NCBI GenBank assembly: GCA_949825045.1
Contig: OX463810.1
Location: 37,210,201 to 37,274,200 of the forward strand
Source of the DNA: Argyresthia goedartella
Lineage: Eukaryota; Arthropoda; Insecta; Lepidoptera; Argyresthiidae
Direction of reading: 5' to 3'
Length of the DNA stretch: 64,000 nucleotides
A program made the position numbers and the translations under genes. The notes beneath the pieces were generated by a model. That model saw only the letters and a program-made list of their open reading frames with translations. It did not search any database and was not told the origin of the DNA. This document shows, piece after piece, positions 54,102 to 63,785 of this stretch (its first letter is position 1; every line of letters begins with the position of its first letter).

Positions 54102-54317
54102 GATGACCGAATGTTTCAATATTCATAATACCGAGCTAGGTTACTTGAGTTATTAGTAGAGATGTTGACAATGAGTACACAGCAATAATTAGGGCAGGAT
54201 TATTTATTCTAATTAAGCAAACCACTTTCCTTATGTTATGATGGTCAAGTCCAGTGTTTTTAGCGTCACGAGTTGCAATTAGTAGTTTTCATGTTTCCAC
54301 TAGCTCGTTTGGATCGT
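54102..54317 (-). pseudogene. C-terminus of the VYWDDPNEL protein and start of the KEYVDK gene
   Basis: Minus-strand reading directly left of the RTE insertion: VYWDDPNELVET, then a stop, KLLIATRDAKNTGLDHHN, then a non-coding stretch, then ...NIETFGHH, which joins VHKRLRLSELF across the LTR element. The first block completes the gene at 57677-57900. These two genes are therefore adjacent and in the same direction. Confidence 0.6.
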
Positions 54318-54576
54318 CCCAGTAGACATAAATAAATAAAATAAATAAAAAGCCATTTATTCCCAATTTATACACACACAAACACATAAATTTACAACAT
54401 AATTATTACATTCTTATTCTTTCTTAAATATTTCATGCTTAAAGTAATCATTTGTTAACATATATTTATTAATAAATTTCATTTTATATATTTTATTTAT
54501 TATTAATGAAAGAAATAATTATTCATTACATTTAATTCAATATTATTTATATTTAATTAATAAATCTTATCCTAGT

Positions 54577-55955
54577 TTAATTGGGCACCCATATTTGGGT
54601 ATGGGCCTCCTCCATACTTTGCCATATCAGTCTATTTTTGGCTTGCCTCGTCCAAGTGTGACCTGCCACCTGCACTATGTCGTCGCACCAGCGTCGCCGA
54701 GGTCTGCCTTTTGCCCTCTGCCCATCTCTTGGGTGCCAGTGGAGGAAACGCTCACTCCAGCGTCCGTCTGTTGTTCTGGCTATGTGGCCAGCCCACTTCC
54801 ATTTGAGCCTACACGCCATTTGTACATCATCTGTCACCTTTGTTTTTCCTCGTATCTCAGAGCATCTCACTCTATCTTTTACTTTTATGCCCAGCATTGA
54901 TCTCTCGGTGGAGCGTTGAAAAACCTGCAACTTCCTTACGACATCTTTAGTCAGGGGCCAGCTTTGGCAACCATATAGCAGACCTGGTAGTACTGTGTTG
55001 TCCATGATCTTCTTTTTCAGGTGTACTGGTATGCTGCTTTTGAAGACGTCTTTATGGGACCAGTATTTCTTCCAGGCCAGTGCTATTCTTCTGTCTACTT
55101 CTTTGCAAATTGCATCTTCGAAGGATATTAGTTGGCCTAGGTATATGTAGTCACTGACGTATTCTATGTTCCCATTTCCTAGTCGGATGTGTCTCTTTTC
55201 TCCATTTGTCTTCGCCTTTGTTTTAGAAGGGTTCATGTAGATTCCAATATTGCGGCTTTCTAGATCAAGTGAGGCCAACATGATTTGTAGAGATTCGTAT
55301 TTTTCGGTCAGGATTACGATATCGTCTGCGAATCTTAAATGAGTGAGTTTTTCACCGTTGATATTTATGCCGAATTCATGCCAGTCTAGCTTTCTAAAGA
55401 TGCTTTCCAGTAGAGCAGTAAACAGTTTTGGTGCAATCACACCCCGTTTTATTTCGAATGGCTTACCAGTTGAGTCTAGTTTAATTTTTGCTGATGCGCT
55501 TCTATTGTTTTTATTGTTTATAGTAGTCTTATGTATTTTCGTTGGACTCCTTGTTCTACTAGACTCTCCCAGAGGCACAGATGCGACACAGAGTCAAACG
55601 CCTTAGTGTAGTCCACAAAAACCAGGTATAAAGTCTTATTATATTCTTTGTATTTCTCTATAATTTGAGTCAGAGTGAATATGTGGTCATTTGTGGAGTA
55701 TCCCTTTCTGAATCCAGCCTGCTCTCGCGGTTGCTGTTCGTCCATTTCATTTGTAATTCTGTTTAATATAACGCTCGAGAACAGCTTATAGATAGAGGGA
55801 AGTAAGCTTATAGGTCTGTAATTGTCAATTAATTTAGAGTCCCCCTTCCTGTATATCAGAGATATAAGAGCGTAGTTCCAATCTTGAGGTATTGTCTCCT
55901 GTACCAGAATATCATTAAAGATTTTTGTTAATCGTGATGTAAGTGGCTCTATCAT
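54577..55955 (-). pseudogene. RTE-type reverse transcriptase
   Basis: First segment (55955-55518): QETIPQDWNYALISLIYRKG, YRPISLLPSIYKLFSSVILNR, EQAGFRKGYSTNDHIF and FVDYTKAFDSV. The second (55578-54577), after a frameshift and apparent deletion, has KRGVIAPKLFTALLES, LTHLRFADDIVIL (intact catalytic FADD), YGCQSWPLTKDVVRKL, STERSMLGIKVKDRVR and LKWKWAGHIARTTDGRW. These are the RTE hallmarks. Confidence 0.85.
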
Positions 55956-56434
55956 CGCTATTATGGTATGGTTAGTGATTCCGTTCTCTCCTGGGCTTTT
56001 CTATTTCTTGAGTTTTGATATTGCGCGCTCTACTTCAGAGTTTAGTACTGCTGGAACTTCCTCGGAGAGTTCTGTCCTGACAGTTTGCGATGTTTCATCT
56101 CTATCTTGGTTGGAGTATAGATTTCTGTAGAAGTCTGTGGCGATTTGAAGGATATCACGTCTATTTGTTTTTTCAGTCCATTTAGCAGATAACAAACTTC
56201 TTATCCATAAATTTTTTCTGTTTAATTGGGCATAACTGCGTTTTGTAGAGCTTCGTGTTTCTATCTCCCTTTGTATTGTTTCAAGTCGTATTTTTTTATT
56301 TTAATCAGAAATTTTTCTTCGTATTTTCTTTTGAAGTTTTTTCAATCGTTTCCGCTCGTCGCACGTTCTATCCGTGATGGATTTTAAAGCATTTCGTTCT
56401 TCAATTAGGGACTCTATTTCTTTCGATATTACAT

Positions 56435-57110
56435 TTATTTTTGATGCGTTGGTGATCGGTAATTTATTATTGTATAGTTTTCTTCAACCATATCTGAAGT
56501 TAATTTACTTGTTTCATTTTCAATTGTCATCATGTTTTTTAATGAGTCTTGTTCAATTGGTGTGAGGTTATTATTCCTTAGTCCGTAGTTAGTTCTAGGT
56601 CTTTTAATAGTGAAATTTAGGTTGTAGGTTATTCTGACCATTCTGTGATCTGACGGAAATTTTGTTGAGATAACTTCATTGTTTTGGAACTTTTTTCGTT
56701 GTTTAGCGAGAATGAAATCGATCTCGTTTTTCGTTTTGCCATCGGGGGACTGCCATGTCCATTTCTGTTTTTGATTTTTCTTAAACAGGGTATTGGTGAT
56801 GTGTAGTTTGTTTAGGAAACAGAAATCAATAAGTGACTCTCCTCTTTCATTTCGTTCTCCGTATCCAAACGGCCCGCATATGTCACTCTCTTCTTTGGTG
56901 GGCCGTCCTATTTTGGCGTTGAAGTCTCCCATGACAATAAGATCTTTATATGTATTCTTTAGCGATAGTTCTAAGTCTTGATGTTGTTATTGATGCTTCT
57001 TTTGATATTTTCTTCCATCTCTTTTATGTCCCTCTTTTGATCGGCCATATCAGTTTTTAATTCTAAAAGTATTTGCTTGAGTTCATCCATCCTAATTAAC
57101 AGCTCTACAA
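56435..57110 (-). pseudogene. RTE-type endonuclease and N-terminal coiled coil
   Basis: Near 57090 an ATG starts MDELKQILLELKTDMADQKRD, a predicted coiled coil. The endonuclease follows with IVMGDFNAKIGRP, GERNERGESLIDFC, KWTWQSPDGKTKNEIDFIL and TKFPSDHRMVRI, ending at about 56440 in a frame change. The intervening start of the endonuclease is broken. Confidence 0.8.
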
Positions 57111-57676
57111 AGTGTGCGGGCTCTACTGGATCTATTTAGATTTATTGGCTTAACTAACGCTCTTTTGTTGCCCTCTAGTGGTGAGTAGCGAAAGCTTTAG
57201 GTGCGCTTGATGGCTGCTATTGATAGTTGGTCAGAAAGTGCTGCTACTTGCCGGTAGATGGCGTTAGTAGTTATATAAGTCTCGATCAGTACAGCGGAAT
57301 GATAATTCACCTTTATTTCAACTTTTAGGTTAAGAGTTGAATATTATCTTCTTCAATGTCTGCAGTTCATTGTCATACGAAATTCACTGTTTATATTTTC
57401 TGTGTTTGAATTGTCTAATAAATAATTTCACTGCACTGACTAACGTTCAATGTCACTCTAACGGTTTTTCCGGCAGATGTTGTTCTTCAATGTATCGCCT
57501 CAAATACAGCTTGATCCGAGATATTTATATATTAGTCCGGTCATTTGGAACATGACGAATAATATTAAACACAATTTGTAGCACTGTAATCACTTTAAAC
57601 GTTCGAAACTCTAAAATATATACGGAGCTAGTGTTTACGTCGGCAGTGTTGCTATCTGTCCAGCCCAGTAGACATA

Positions 57677-57905
57677 CTCAACATTTTTCTTCCATTTTTT
57701 CAGTATTGTCAAACCAGAACCTTGGATCTGATTGCTACCATATTTAACTTTAAAGAAAGGTTTAATAATACTGCAGTATTTTATTCCTTTGTTGTTCTTT
57801 ATTGGTATACTTGGATCATAATCTCGTCTGTGTGCATTTGTCTCTACTAACATTAACTTATAATTCAGCAGGTCTTCCTTGGTTACACCTACTAAGTCTG
57901 GTTAT
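57677..57905 (-). pseudogene. virus-like protein with VYWDDPNEL C-terminus, upstream segment
   Basis: Minus-strand frame: PDLVGVTKEDLLNYKLMLVETNAH, IKNNKGIKYCSIIKPFF, GSGLTILKKWKKNVEYVYW, at which point the RTE LINE interrupts. With 54317-54240 it makes a continuous C-terminus. I remember proteins with LVYWDDPNELVDRL ends as multi-copy genes next to A32-like ATPases and family-B polymerases in arthropod genomes. Role unknown; probably a virion or assembly protein. Confidence 0.55.
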
Positions 57906-57958
57906 TGGTTAGCTAGCTACTCCATCAATGCGTGGGTTTTATTGTAACCACTGTGTTC

Positions 57959-57986
57959 CCACTGTAATGGAAAACCATTACAGTGG
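57959..57986. repeat. 12-bp inverted repeat at the broken ATPase end
   Basis: Arms ccactgtaatgg (57959-57970) and ccattacagtgg (57975-57986) with an aaaa spacer, just beyond where ATPase similarity stops. Confidence 0.8.
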
Positions 57987-57990
57987 TCAC

Positions 57991-58392
57991 TTACATCTGA
58001 GTATTTACAGAATACTTAAGTGGTGGTTGATTTTCAGATGCAACATCATCAAATATGATTATTGAGTTTGATTTTGCTTCATCTGTGCTGACTACTTGCT
58101 GGTTAGCATGAAAAGTAAAGAACGATTCTTTCGGAACTAAATTCAAGACTGAATAAACATTCTGAAAGTGAAATCCGTTTTCATGCAATAGAAGACCGAC
58201 TATGAGATTCGTTTTTCTACAGTTTGACGGGCCGTAAATTAGGCATTGTATGGAATTTGGTAACAAATTACCGCGGCGAAGTTCTTTGTTAGTTGAATCA
58301 GATTCCCTTTGAGAATTGTTTAAAGAAATTGATATCCTCACGGTATCCTCACAGTACATATTTGAAAACATCTTGTATGTCCGGAAGAACAA
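57991..58392 (-). pseudogene. A32-like packaging ATPase, N-terminal half
   Basis: P-loop ATPase of the FtsK-HerA/A32 type that packs DNA into virus particles. Walker A reads IYGPSNCRKTN at about residues 52-62; the usual glycine before KT is arginine (codon 58216-58218), so nucleotide binding is probably lost. NGFHFQNVYSV follows, then Walker B SIIIFDDVASENQ near residue 120. The frame ends soon after at 57991; the C-terminal half is missing. Together with the polymerase at 49655-51860 it points to a Polinton/Maverick- or adintovirus-like origin. Confidence 0.7.
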
Positions 58393-58439
58393 AACGCTAT
58401 TTCTTAAGAATTCTGATATGCATGATATAAATACTAGAA

Positions 58440-58725
58440 ATAAAAATAAAATTGCTTACCAAAAACGTAACGTAACGATTTTAAAGACGTGACTTTGTTT
58501 TCAATACACCATTTTCACTTTGTAAACGTGTTACTTTAATTTTCGACTGTTGAAGTTTATGGTTTAGGTCGGTTATTTTGAGACGAAGGCGTTTTTTTTC
58601 GGGGATTACTTAAGTTTGAGGTTGTTTTTATAAGGTCCATATTTGAAGCTGTTTTTGAATTTTTGGGCTGGTAGTGGCCTGGCTCGTTGTTGACGGGACT
58701 CCATGATCTGTTGTAGGATAATTAA
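58440..58725 (-). pseudogene. coiled-coil protein fragment upstream of the ATPase
   Basis: Minus-strand reading starts MESRQQRARPLPAQKFKNSF near 58702, continues FKYGPYKNNLKL, then, after stops, a leucine/isoleucine heptad-like stretch (LKITDLNHKLQQSKI..LQSENGVL in part). Could be the first gene of the virus-like block or an unrelated THAP-type coiled coil. Not recognised. Confidence 0.35.
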
Positions 58726-58732
58726 TTATTTT

Positions 58733-58916
58733 ACCAGGGTTAAGTTTGTATATGTTTAAGATTAACAATAATATATATCACTTTTGATTTTCAAAATAAG
58801 ACTACAAAAGTACCAATATAACAACTAACATACCAACATAACAATATATATAATAATATTCTGTAAAAATAAAAAAGAACTGTTTTACAAGGGTTAAGTT
58901 TTTATTTGTTTAAGAT
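58733..58916. repeat. two-unit tandem repeat split by LTR copy B
   Basis: The word gggttaagttt.tat.tgtttaagattaaca occurs at about 58737 and 58891, the second continuing across the LTR element at 61317 (…ttttcaaaataag.ctacaaaa.tacc). Period about 146 bp. Confidence 0.6.
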
Positions 58917-59175
58917 TGTGCCGGTCGACTATGTTGGTCATATTTTCACGTAATGTTAAGATAAGTTGACGACCGTCACAGATAAGGTATATTTATATTC
59001 ATCACGCACTATGTCTTATGCACGTCATTAACAACATGTACCAACCTAGCATATAAGCTAGGATTTCCTATAATAAAATAGTCTAGTCCAGTCTCGTATT
59101 TGCGCGCATCTCAAGCCTTTTACTTTACTCCCGAAGATGTCGCTCTTGCCTGCCTCTTGATGTGCCTCCGGCAAA
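58917..59175 (+). repeat. 5' LTR of copy B
   Basis: 259 bp. It differs from the 3' LTR mainly in the last 40 bases (inner end), where it is about 7 bases longer. Confidence 0.85.
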
Positions 59176-59221
59176 GTAGTGACCCGACTTCTGAACATCA
59201 GCAACCTTCGGTAATAGCAGC

Positions 59222-59576
59222 ATGGACCCAGCCGCGAAGAAAACTCCGTGTGCTGCCACCTTAGAAGTGCAAGCAAGAAGCACTTCGTCCAAGATCACCG
59301 AGCCCCGACTTCGGTTTGCCTATTTCAAACCACGCTGCAGAACTCCATAATCAAGACCCCACCCAAACCAAGACGACATCAAGCAAGCCATGACGGATCA
59401 GAAGCTAAAAGATTTCAACTGCAGATTTCCCGCATCGAACTCAAGATACCGCAAGAATAATGAACCGATAGTCAGCCGACTGCTGTTTTATCAAAATGGA
59501 GCTCGCGCCAGCAGAAACGAACGCGTCGGCAAATTCATTCACAGCAAGCAGCTTTTCAAGTTCAAGACATAGGAAG
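59222..59576 (+). CDS. short shared frames of the non-autonomous LTR family (copy B)
   Basis: MDPAAKKTPCAATLEVQARS from 59222 to a stop at 59350, overlapped by the 70-residue frame 59248-59460 (KTPPKPRRHQASHDGSEAKRF). The next frame carries NEPIVSRLLFYQNGARASRNERVGKF. The same three frames exist in copy A. Perhaps a decayed Gag start. Confidence 0.35.
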
Positions 59577-59805
59577 CCGTTTCAGCCCCCAGAAGAGTAT
59601 TGAAACATCATCGATATACTTAATTCAACGAATATTGAAATCATCCAGGAAGAACATCGCACGAAGAATAATCAAATCACTGAAGAAAGAGAGAGAGATA
59701 TATATTTAAATATAAACGATTGGTGTACAAGATGTGCCCTATGTTGCCAAATTCCAAGGTTTTTAGGCACACAAATTTCATCAATCGACAACTTAATATT
59801 CACTC

Positions 59806-60770
59806 AAGAGTGAAGAGCACGCACGTACATATGACGTACGAGATCATTGACTGCCTACATGTCCCTCTTTTGATCGGCCATATCAGTTTTTAATTCTAAA
59901 AGTATTTGCTTGAGTTCATCCATCCTAATTAACAGCTCTACAAAGTGTGCGGGCTCTACTGGATCTATTTAGATTTATTGGCTTAACTAACGCTCTTTTG
60001 TTGCTCTCTAGTGGTGAGTAGCGAAAGCTTTAGGTGCGCTTGATGGCTGCTATTGATAGTTGGTCAGAAAGTGCTGCTACTTGCCGGTAGATGGCGTTAG
60101 TAGTTATATAAGCAAAGGTTACAGATTTAATGCTGACGCTGATTCAGCACAATCATCCTTGTGTAAGTACGGTCGCAATTATAACAGTGATTACAACTTC
60201 AACGACGTGCGATGTAAATTGACTCATCGATTCCTGAAAAACATGGGCGGCTGCAGCATCAGACGACTCTCCTGCGGATCTTTTCCAGGTTATAGGTTAG
60301 GTTAGTTTACTAACCGCGAAGCCCCATTTTCTTAGTGTTTTTCTGTTTTCCAGTTTTTAGTTTATTTTATGTAGTGTGCGGCCAGATACAAGACTTGCCT
60401 GAAGGTAAATATTAAGAGTGAAGAGCACGCACGTACATATGATGTACGAGATCATTGACTGCCTACAGCGAAGGTTACAGATTTAATGCTGACGCTGATT
60501 CAGCACAATCATCCTTGTGTAAGTACGGTCGCAATTATAACAGTGATTACAACTTCAACGACGTGCGATGTAAATTGACTCATCGATTCCTGAAAAACAT
60601 GGGCGGCTGCAGCATCAGACGACTCTCCTGCGGATCTTTTCCAGGTTATAGGTTAGGTTAGTTTACTAACCGCGAAGCCCCATTTTATTAGTGTTTTTCT
60701 GTTTTCCAGTTTTTAGTTTATTTTATGTAGTGTGCGGCCAGATACAAGACTTGCCTTAAGTAATTCTTTA
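59806..60770 (+). repeat. tandem duplication in LTR copy B
   Basis: Units begin aagagtgaagagcacgcacg at 59806 and 60414 and are nearly identical (shared part about 350 bp, through ...gccagatacaagacttgcct). The first unit also holds the 254-bp LINE piece. Copy A has a single unit. Confidence 0.9.
59859..60112 (-). repeat. 254-bp piece of the RTE LINE inside LTR copy B
   Basis: Matches 57026-57279 at all but one position, same orientation. It includes the start of the LINE protein (MDELKQ...). In the neighbouring tandem unit (60467) and in copy A the same place has no insert. Confidence 0.9.
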
Positions 60771-61064
60771 AACTTATGTAGAATTCACATAACCGTAGTT
60801 CCTTTATTTTTCTAATTCGTGTAAGATTAACTTTAGATTAAGTTGAAGTAAGCGCTATTACTGTCTAGTTTTATTTAACAATAACTTTCCTTATATATAA
60901 AAATAGATTAAGTTATAGTATGCACAATTAAGATCTGGTTTTATGTTTATTAAAATACTACTAGTTATTATTGCAGTTGATAAGTTTGTTATGGTATCTA
61001 ACTTAGATTTTTTCCATTGTTATAAGTACATTCATTTATTTTTTTCCCTAAAGGAGGGAGTATC

Positions 61065-61316
61065 TGTGCCGGTCGACTATGTTAGTCATATTTTCACGTA
61101 ATGTTAAGATAAGTTGACGACCGTCACAGATAAGGTATATTTATATTCATCACGCACTATGTCTTATGCACGTCATTAATAACATGTACCAACCTAGTAT
61201 ATAAGCTAGGATTTCCTATAATAAAATAGTCTAGTCCAGTCTCGTATTTGCGCGCATCTCAAGCCTTTTACTTTACTCCCGAAGTTGCCGCTCTCCTTAT
61301 AATTGCCTCTGGCAAA
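61065..61316 (+). repeat. 3' LTR of copy B
   Basis: 252 bp, preceded by a polypurine tract. Confidence 0.9.
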
Positions 61317-61321
61317 AAGAT

Positions 61322-62054
61322 TAACAAAAAAATATATAATTTTGTTTTCAAAATAAGTCTACAAAAATACCTAGGCCAAGAACTTGAGTATCGCCATGAC
61401 GAGCAAGCGAAGCGCAAGGGCACTATCTACCTTTTCTCGAAGCACTTGTCGATTTTTTTAACCCTCAGGTTTACTTGTCTATGGGGGGTATGTATCACCT
61501 TGTGGCATCCAAATGCCGAACCCCCAAAATGGCTGATGCCCGTAGCTCCATCCTAGCTTTAAAGCCACGTGTGATGACTGCAGATCAAGTTCCAATGCCA
61601 GCCAGATCTGATCGTCGGCGGTAATTGGACGAATGTAATATTGGGCCACCACCTTCGCTTACGAAGGGAAATTGTCTGCCACGCAGCGGTTTGCCCTTCC
61701 AAATAGCTGGTTGAAGTTTATGGGGTGAAGATTGAATGAGTTAAACACTAACTTAGTTTGATGATAACAGTGATTATTCATTAGTCTAAGACACTGTATA
61801 AGTATGAAAAAACTGAAATTACGCGCTGAGCGCTGAAAACTGAAATAACACAATGGACACGACCGATCGCGACGAATACTTCCGAGAAGAGAAAGAAGAT
61901 TTAGTGATGTTCCGATATAAGAAAACAGACAGTATAATGAAAAACAATCTGTCAGTATCGTTTTTAGTATCGAACTTTTACAAAATAAAATATCTAGTTA
62001 ATTTGGATTGGCAAATGACAGCTTAGAAAAGTAATCATCTTATAATAATACTAT
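61322..62054. other. unassigned DNA
   Basis: Moderately GC-rich at 61380-61700, without a coding signal I recognise; AT-rich beyond. Confidence 0.4.
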
Positions 62055-62240
62055 AATTACTACCTTGGACACTATTTACCCACATTGATCTAGCCCTAAC
62101 TAGGATTTCCTGTATCTTGGGATACACATACTTATATAGATAAATATTTTGACTTTGTTTGCTTACTGTACATTTATTTTTGAAATAAAATATATTTGAT
62201 TTGATTTGATTCGATTATACTTAGATAGATAAACAACCTT
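62055..62240 (-). mobile_element. SINE body, copy 3, split by a retroposon tail
   Basis: 62058-62147 and 62214-62240 match the SINE body at 36169-36300. Between them, about 65 bp ending in (tttga)n at 62190-62213 has been inserted, itself like a LINE 3' end with AATAAA. The tRNA head is missing. Confidence 0.65.
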
Positions 62241-62592
62241 ATGCTGAGTTGTTCTAAATAAAATAAAAAATGTTGCGATTGAATTAATTGAAACACAATG
62301 GATTCTTGCCATTAAATTAGTCTAATTACTACTTAAATGTTTAAATTGGTTTCGAATAACTTAGCATTATAAAGATAATAATTATGCTTATTTGTTGGCA
62401 CGTTATACTTGTGACATTTAGATCGACATTTCTTTTTTTAAAACAAGCACATCTGTTCGTTTGGCACTTATTTTTAGCTGGCTTACAGAAACACTATTGA
62501 AAGCCCTTCCCGCAAATACTAAACAGCGTTATGAACTCCATTGTCAAACTGGTTTGACGAAATCTGTAGTTCGTAACGTGAGAACCATTTTC
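62241..62592. other. no recognisable feature
   Basis: AT-rich, nothing identified. Confidence 0.5.
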
Positions 62593-63028
62593 AGGGTTCC
62601 GTACCCGAAGGGTGCCCAACGGGTCCCTATTACTAAGCCTCCGCTGTCCGTCCGTCTGTCTGCCCGTCTGTCACCAGGCTGTATCTCATGAACCGTGATA
62701 TATATATATAACCGTTAGACAGTTGAATTTTTCACAGATGATGTATTTATGTTGCCGCTATAAAAACTAAAAAACAGAATAAAATAAATATTTATTGATA
62801 ACGGCAACAGGTAGACGATTGAAATATTCACATAATATTTAGTTAAATATTCACTTTGAAATATGCACCTGAAAACATACATGGAGTATGAAAGTAGCAG
62901 CACCAACAACTTTGTAAACAACATTTTGATATGTTAAATCCAAACTATTCACTTCACAATCCCTACCATTGTACGGTGGTACAGTAGCATTCGTGCGCGA
63001 TTTCGACTCGCACTTGACTTTTTTTTAA
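62593..63028 (+). mobile_element. GTCC/GTCT-containing MITE, copy 3
   Basis: Same framework as 29851-30260 but more diverged: gtccgtccgtctgtctgcccgtctgtc, an atatat insertion, and a changed end (ggtggtacagtagcattcgtgcgc in two short parts). Older than copies 1 and 2. Confidence 0.75.
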
Positions 63029-63239
63029 TTATAAGGGACTTCGTACCTACTTTGTAAACACCATCTACTATTTTCCCTAAAATATTTTTGGTGTCAAGTG
63101 GGCCCCGGTCAATTATTGGGATATTAAGAAAATGCTGTCTGCAACATTTAAACGAGGAAGTTTTTTAGCAGTTTTATTAACAATTTTTTTCCGCAAATGA
63201 AATGAAATGAAAGGCGAATCCATGATGTCCTTGTTCTCT

Positions 63240-63640
63240 TTCATTTCTAATCTTTAATTCGTCACTGCACAATAATCACAGTATTGTTGAGCCGTATCCT
63301 TCAGTGTCATCAGAAAATCCACAGATGACGCGAACTGGCTTAAAGCAGGAGTAACAGTAGTGAGCACCGCTTGTTGAGTTAGTGACCACAAACCAAACAT
63401 TTACCATCATCGTGAATAGTTTCATTACCAGTAAACGTTTCGTTATTTTCATCCCTATTTTTATTGATCTCATCAGCATCAGCAGTTTCAATTATGTTGT
63501 GTTGCAGATCATTGACCCACAAACGAACGTCTTTGCTGTCAATAAAACTAATCACTAAGTTTTTATCGGTATTACTGGTTGATGGTCTGTTGCAGCTCAC
63601 TGAATCCTGAATTCGGTCGTCAACCTCAAATCGTCACTTG
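63240..63640 (-). pseudogene. zinc-finger-like transposon protein fragment
   Basis: First frame (63600-63379) ends KCLVCG; the next frame continues TSGAHYCYSCFKPVRVICGF, then TEGYGSTILC. Together these form a C-x2-C...H-x2-C-x2-C...C pattern like the CxxC..GAH.C..C..PVH.ICG finger that occurs in several insect transposon proteins. A frameshift near 63380 splits it. The upstream part is acidic and low in complexity. Confidence 0.4.
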
Positions 63641-63654
63641 CCTGAATTAAGAGT

Positions 63655-63785
63655 ATTTGAATCCCAATTTTGGATATTGGCTACGCCTGCATGGTCGCTA
63701 GTCATAATACAAGAAATCGAATCCTGGATCCGGCTATTGACTACAATGCTACTGTTAGTCGTAACACACGAAATTGTAACCTCGA
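63655..63785 (+). repeat. degenerate 60-bp tandem repeat
   Basis: Two units with gaatcc...ggat..tggcta(c/t)...ctagtca.aa.acaagaaat words (starts near 63658 and 63718). A plus-strand frame reads ASHNTRNRILD / VSRNTRNCNLD across them. Confidence 0.55.

Larger units (their letters stand above)
54331..57663 (-). mobile_element. RTE-like LINE, near full length
   Basis: 3.3-kb LINE with a 13-bp target duplication cccagtagacata (54318-54330 and 57664-57676). The 3' end on the minus strand is a (ttta)n tail (54331-54352). It contains a 5' UTR (57663-57100), an endonuclease (56990-56435), a linker and an RT with the RTE-type C-terminus (55955-54577). Frame breaks occur near 55960 and 56200-56440, and within the 55518-55578 overlap. 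It is inserted in the VYWDDPNEL gene. Confidence 0.85.
58917..61316 (+). mobile_element. short non-autonomous LTR retrotransposon, copy B
   Basis: 5' LTR 58917-59175 and 3' LTR 61065-61316 (TGTG...CAAA), with 5-bp duplication AAGAT (58912-58916, 61317-61321). The interior is non-coding apart from short frames, with a primer-like TAGTGACCCGAC after the 5' LTR and a purine tract aaaggagggagtatc before the 3' LTR. It has a tandem duplication and a captured LINE piece. Inner LTR and interior match copy A; the first part of the LTR does not. Confidence 0.9.

Noticed and set aside
58917..59175. Copia LTR
   Set aside because: A 5-bp duplication and TGTG...CAAA ends do not decide the superfamily, and no pol is present; left unassigned.
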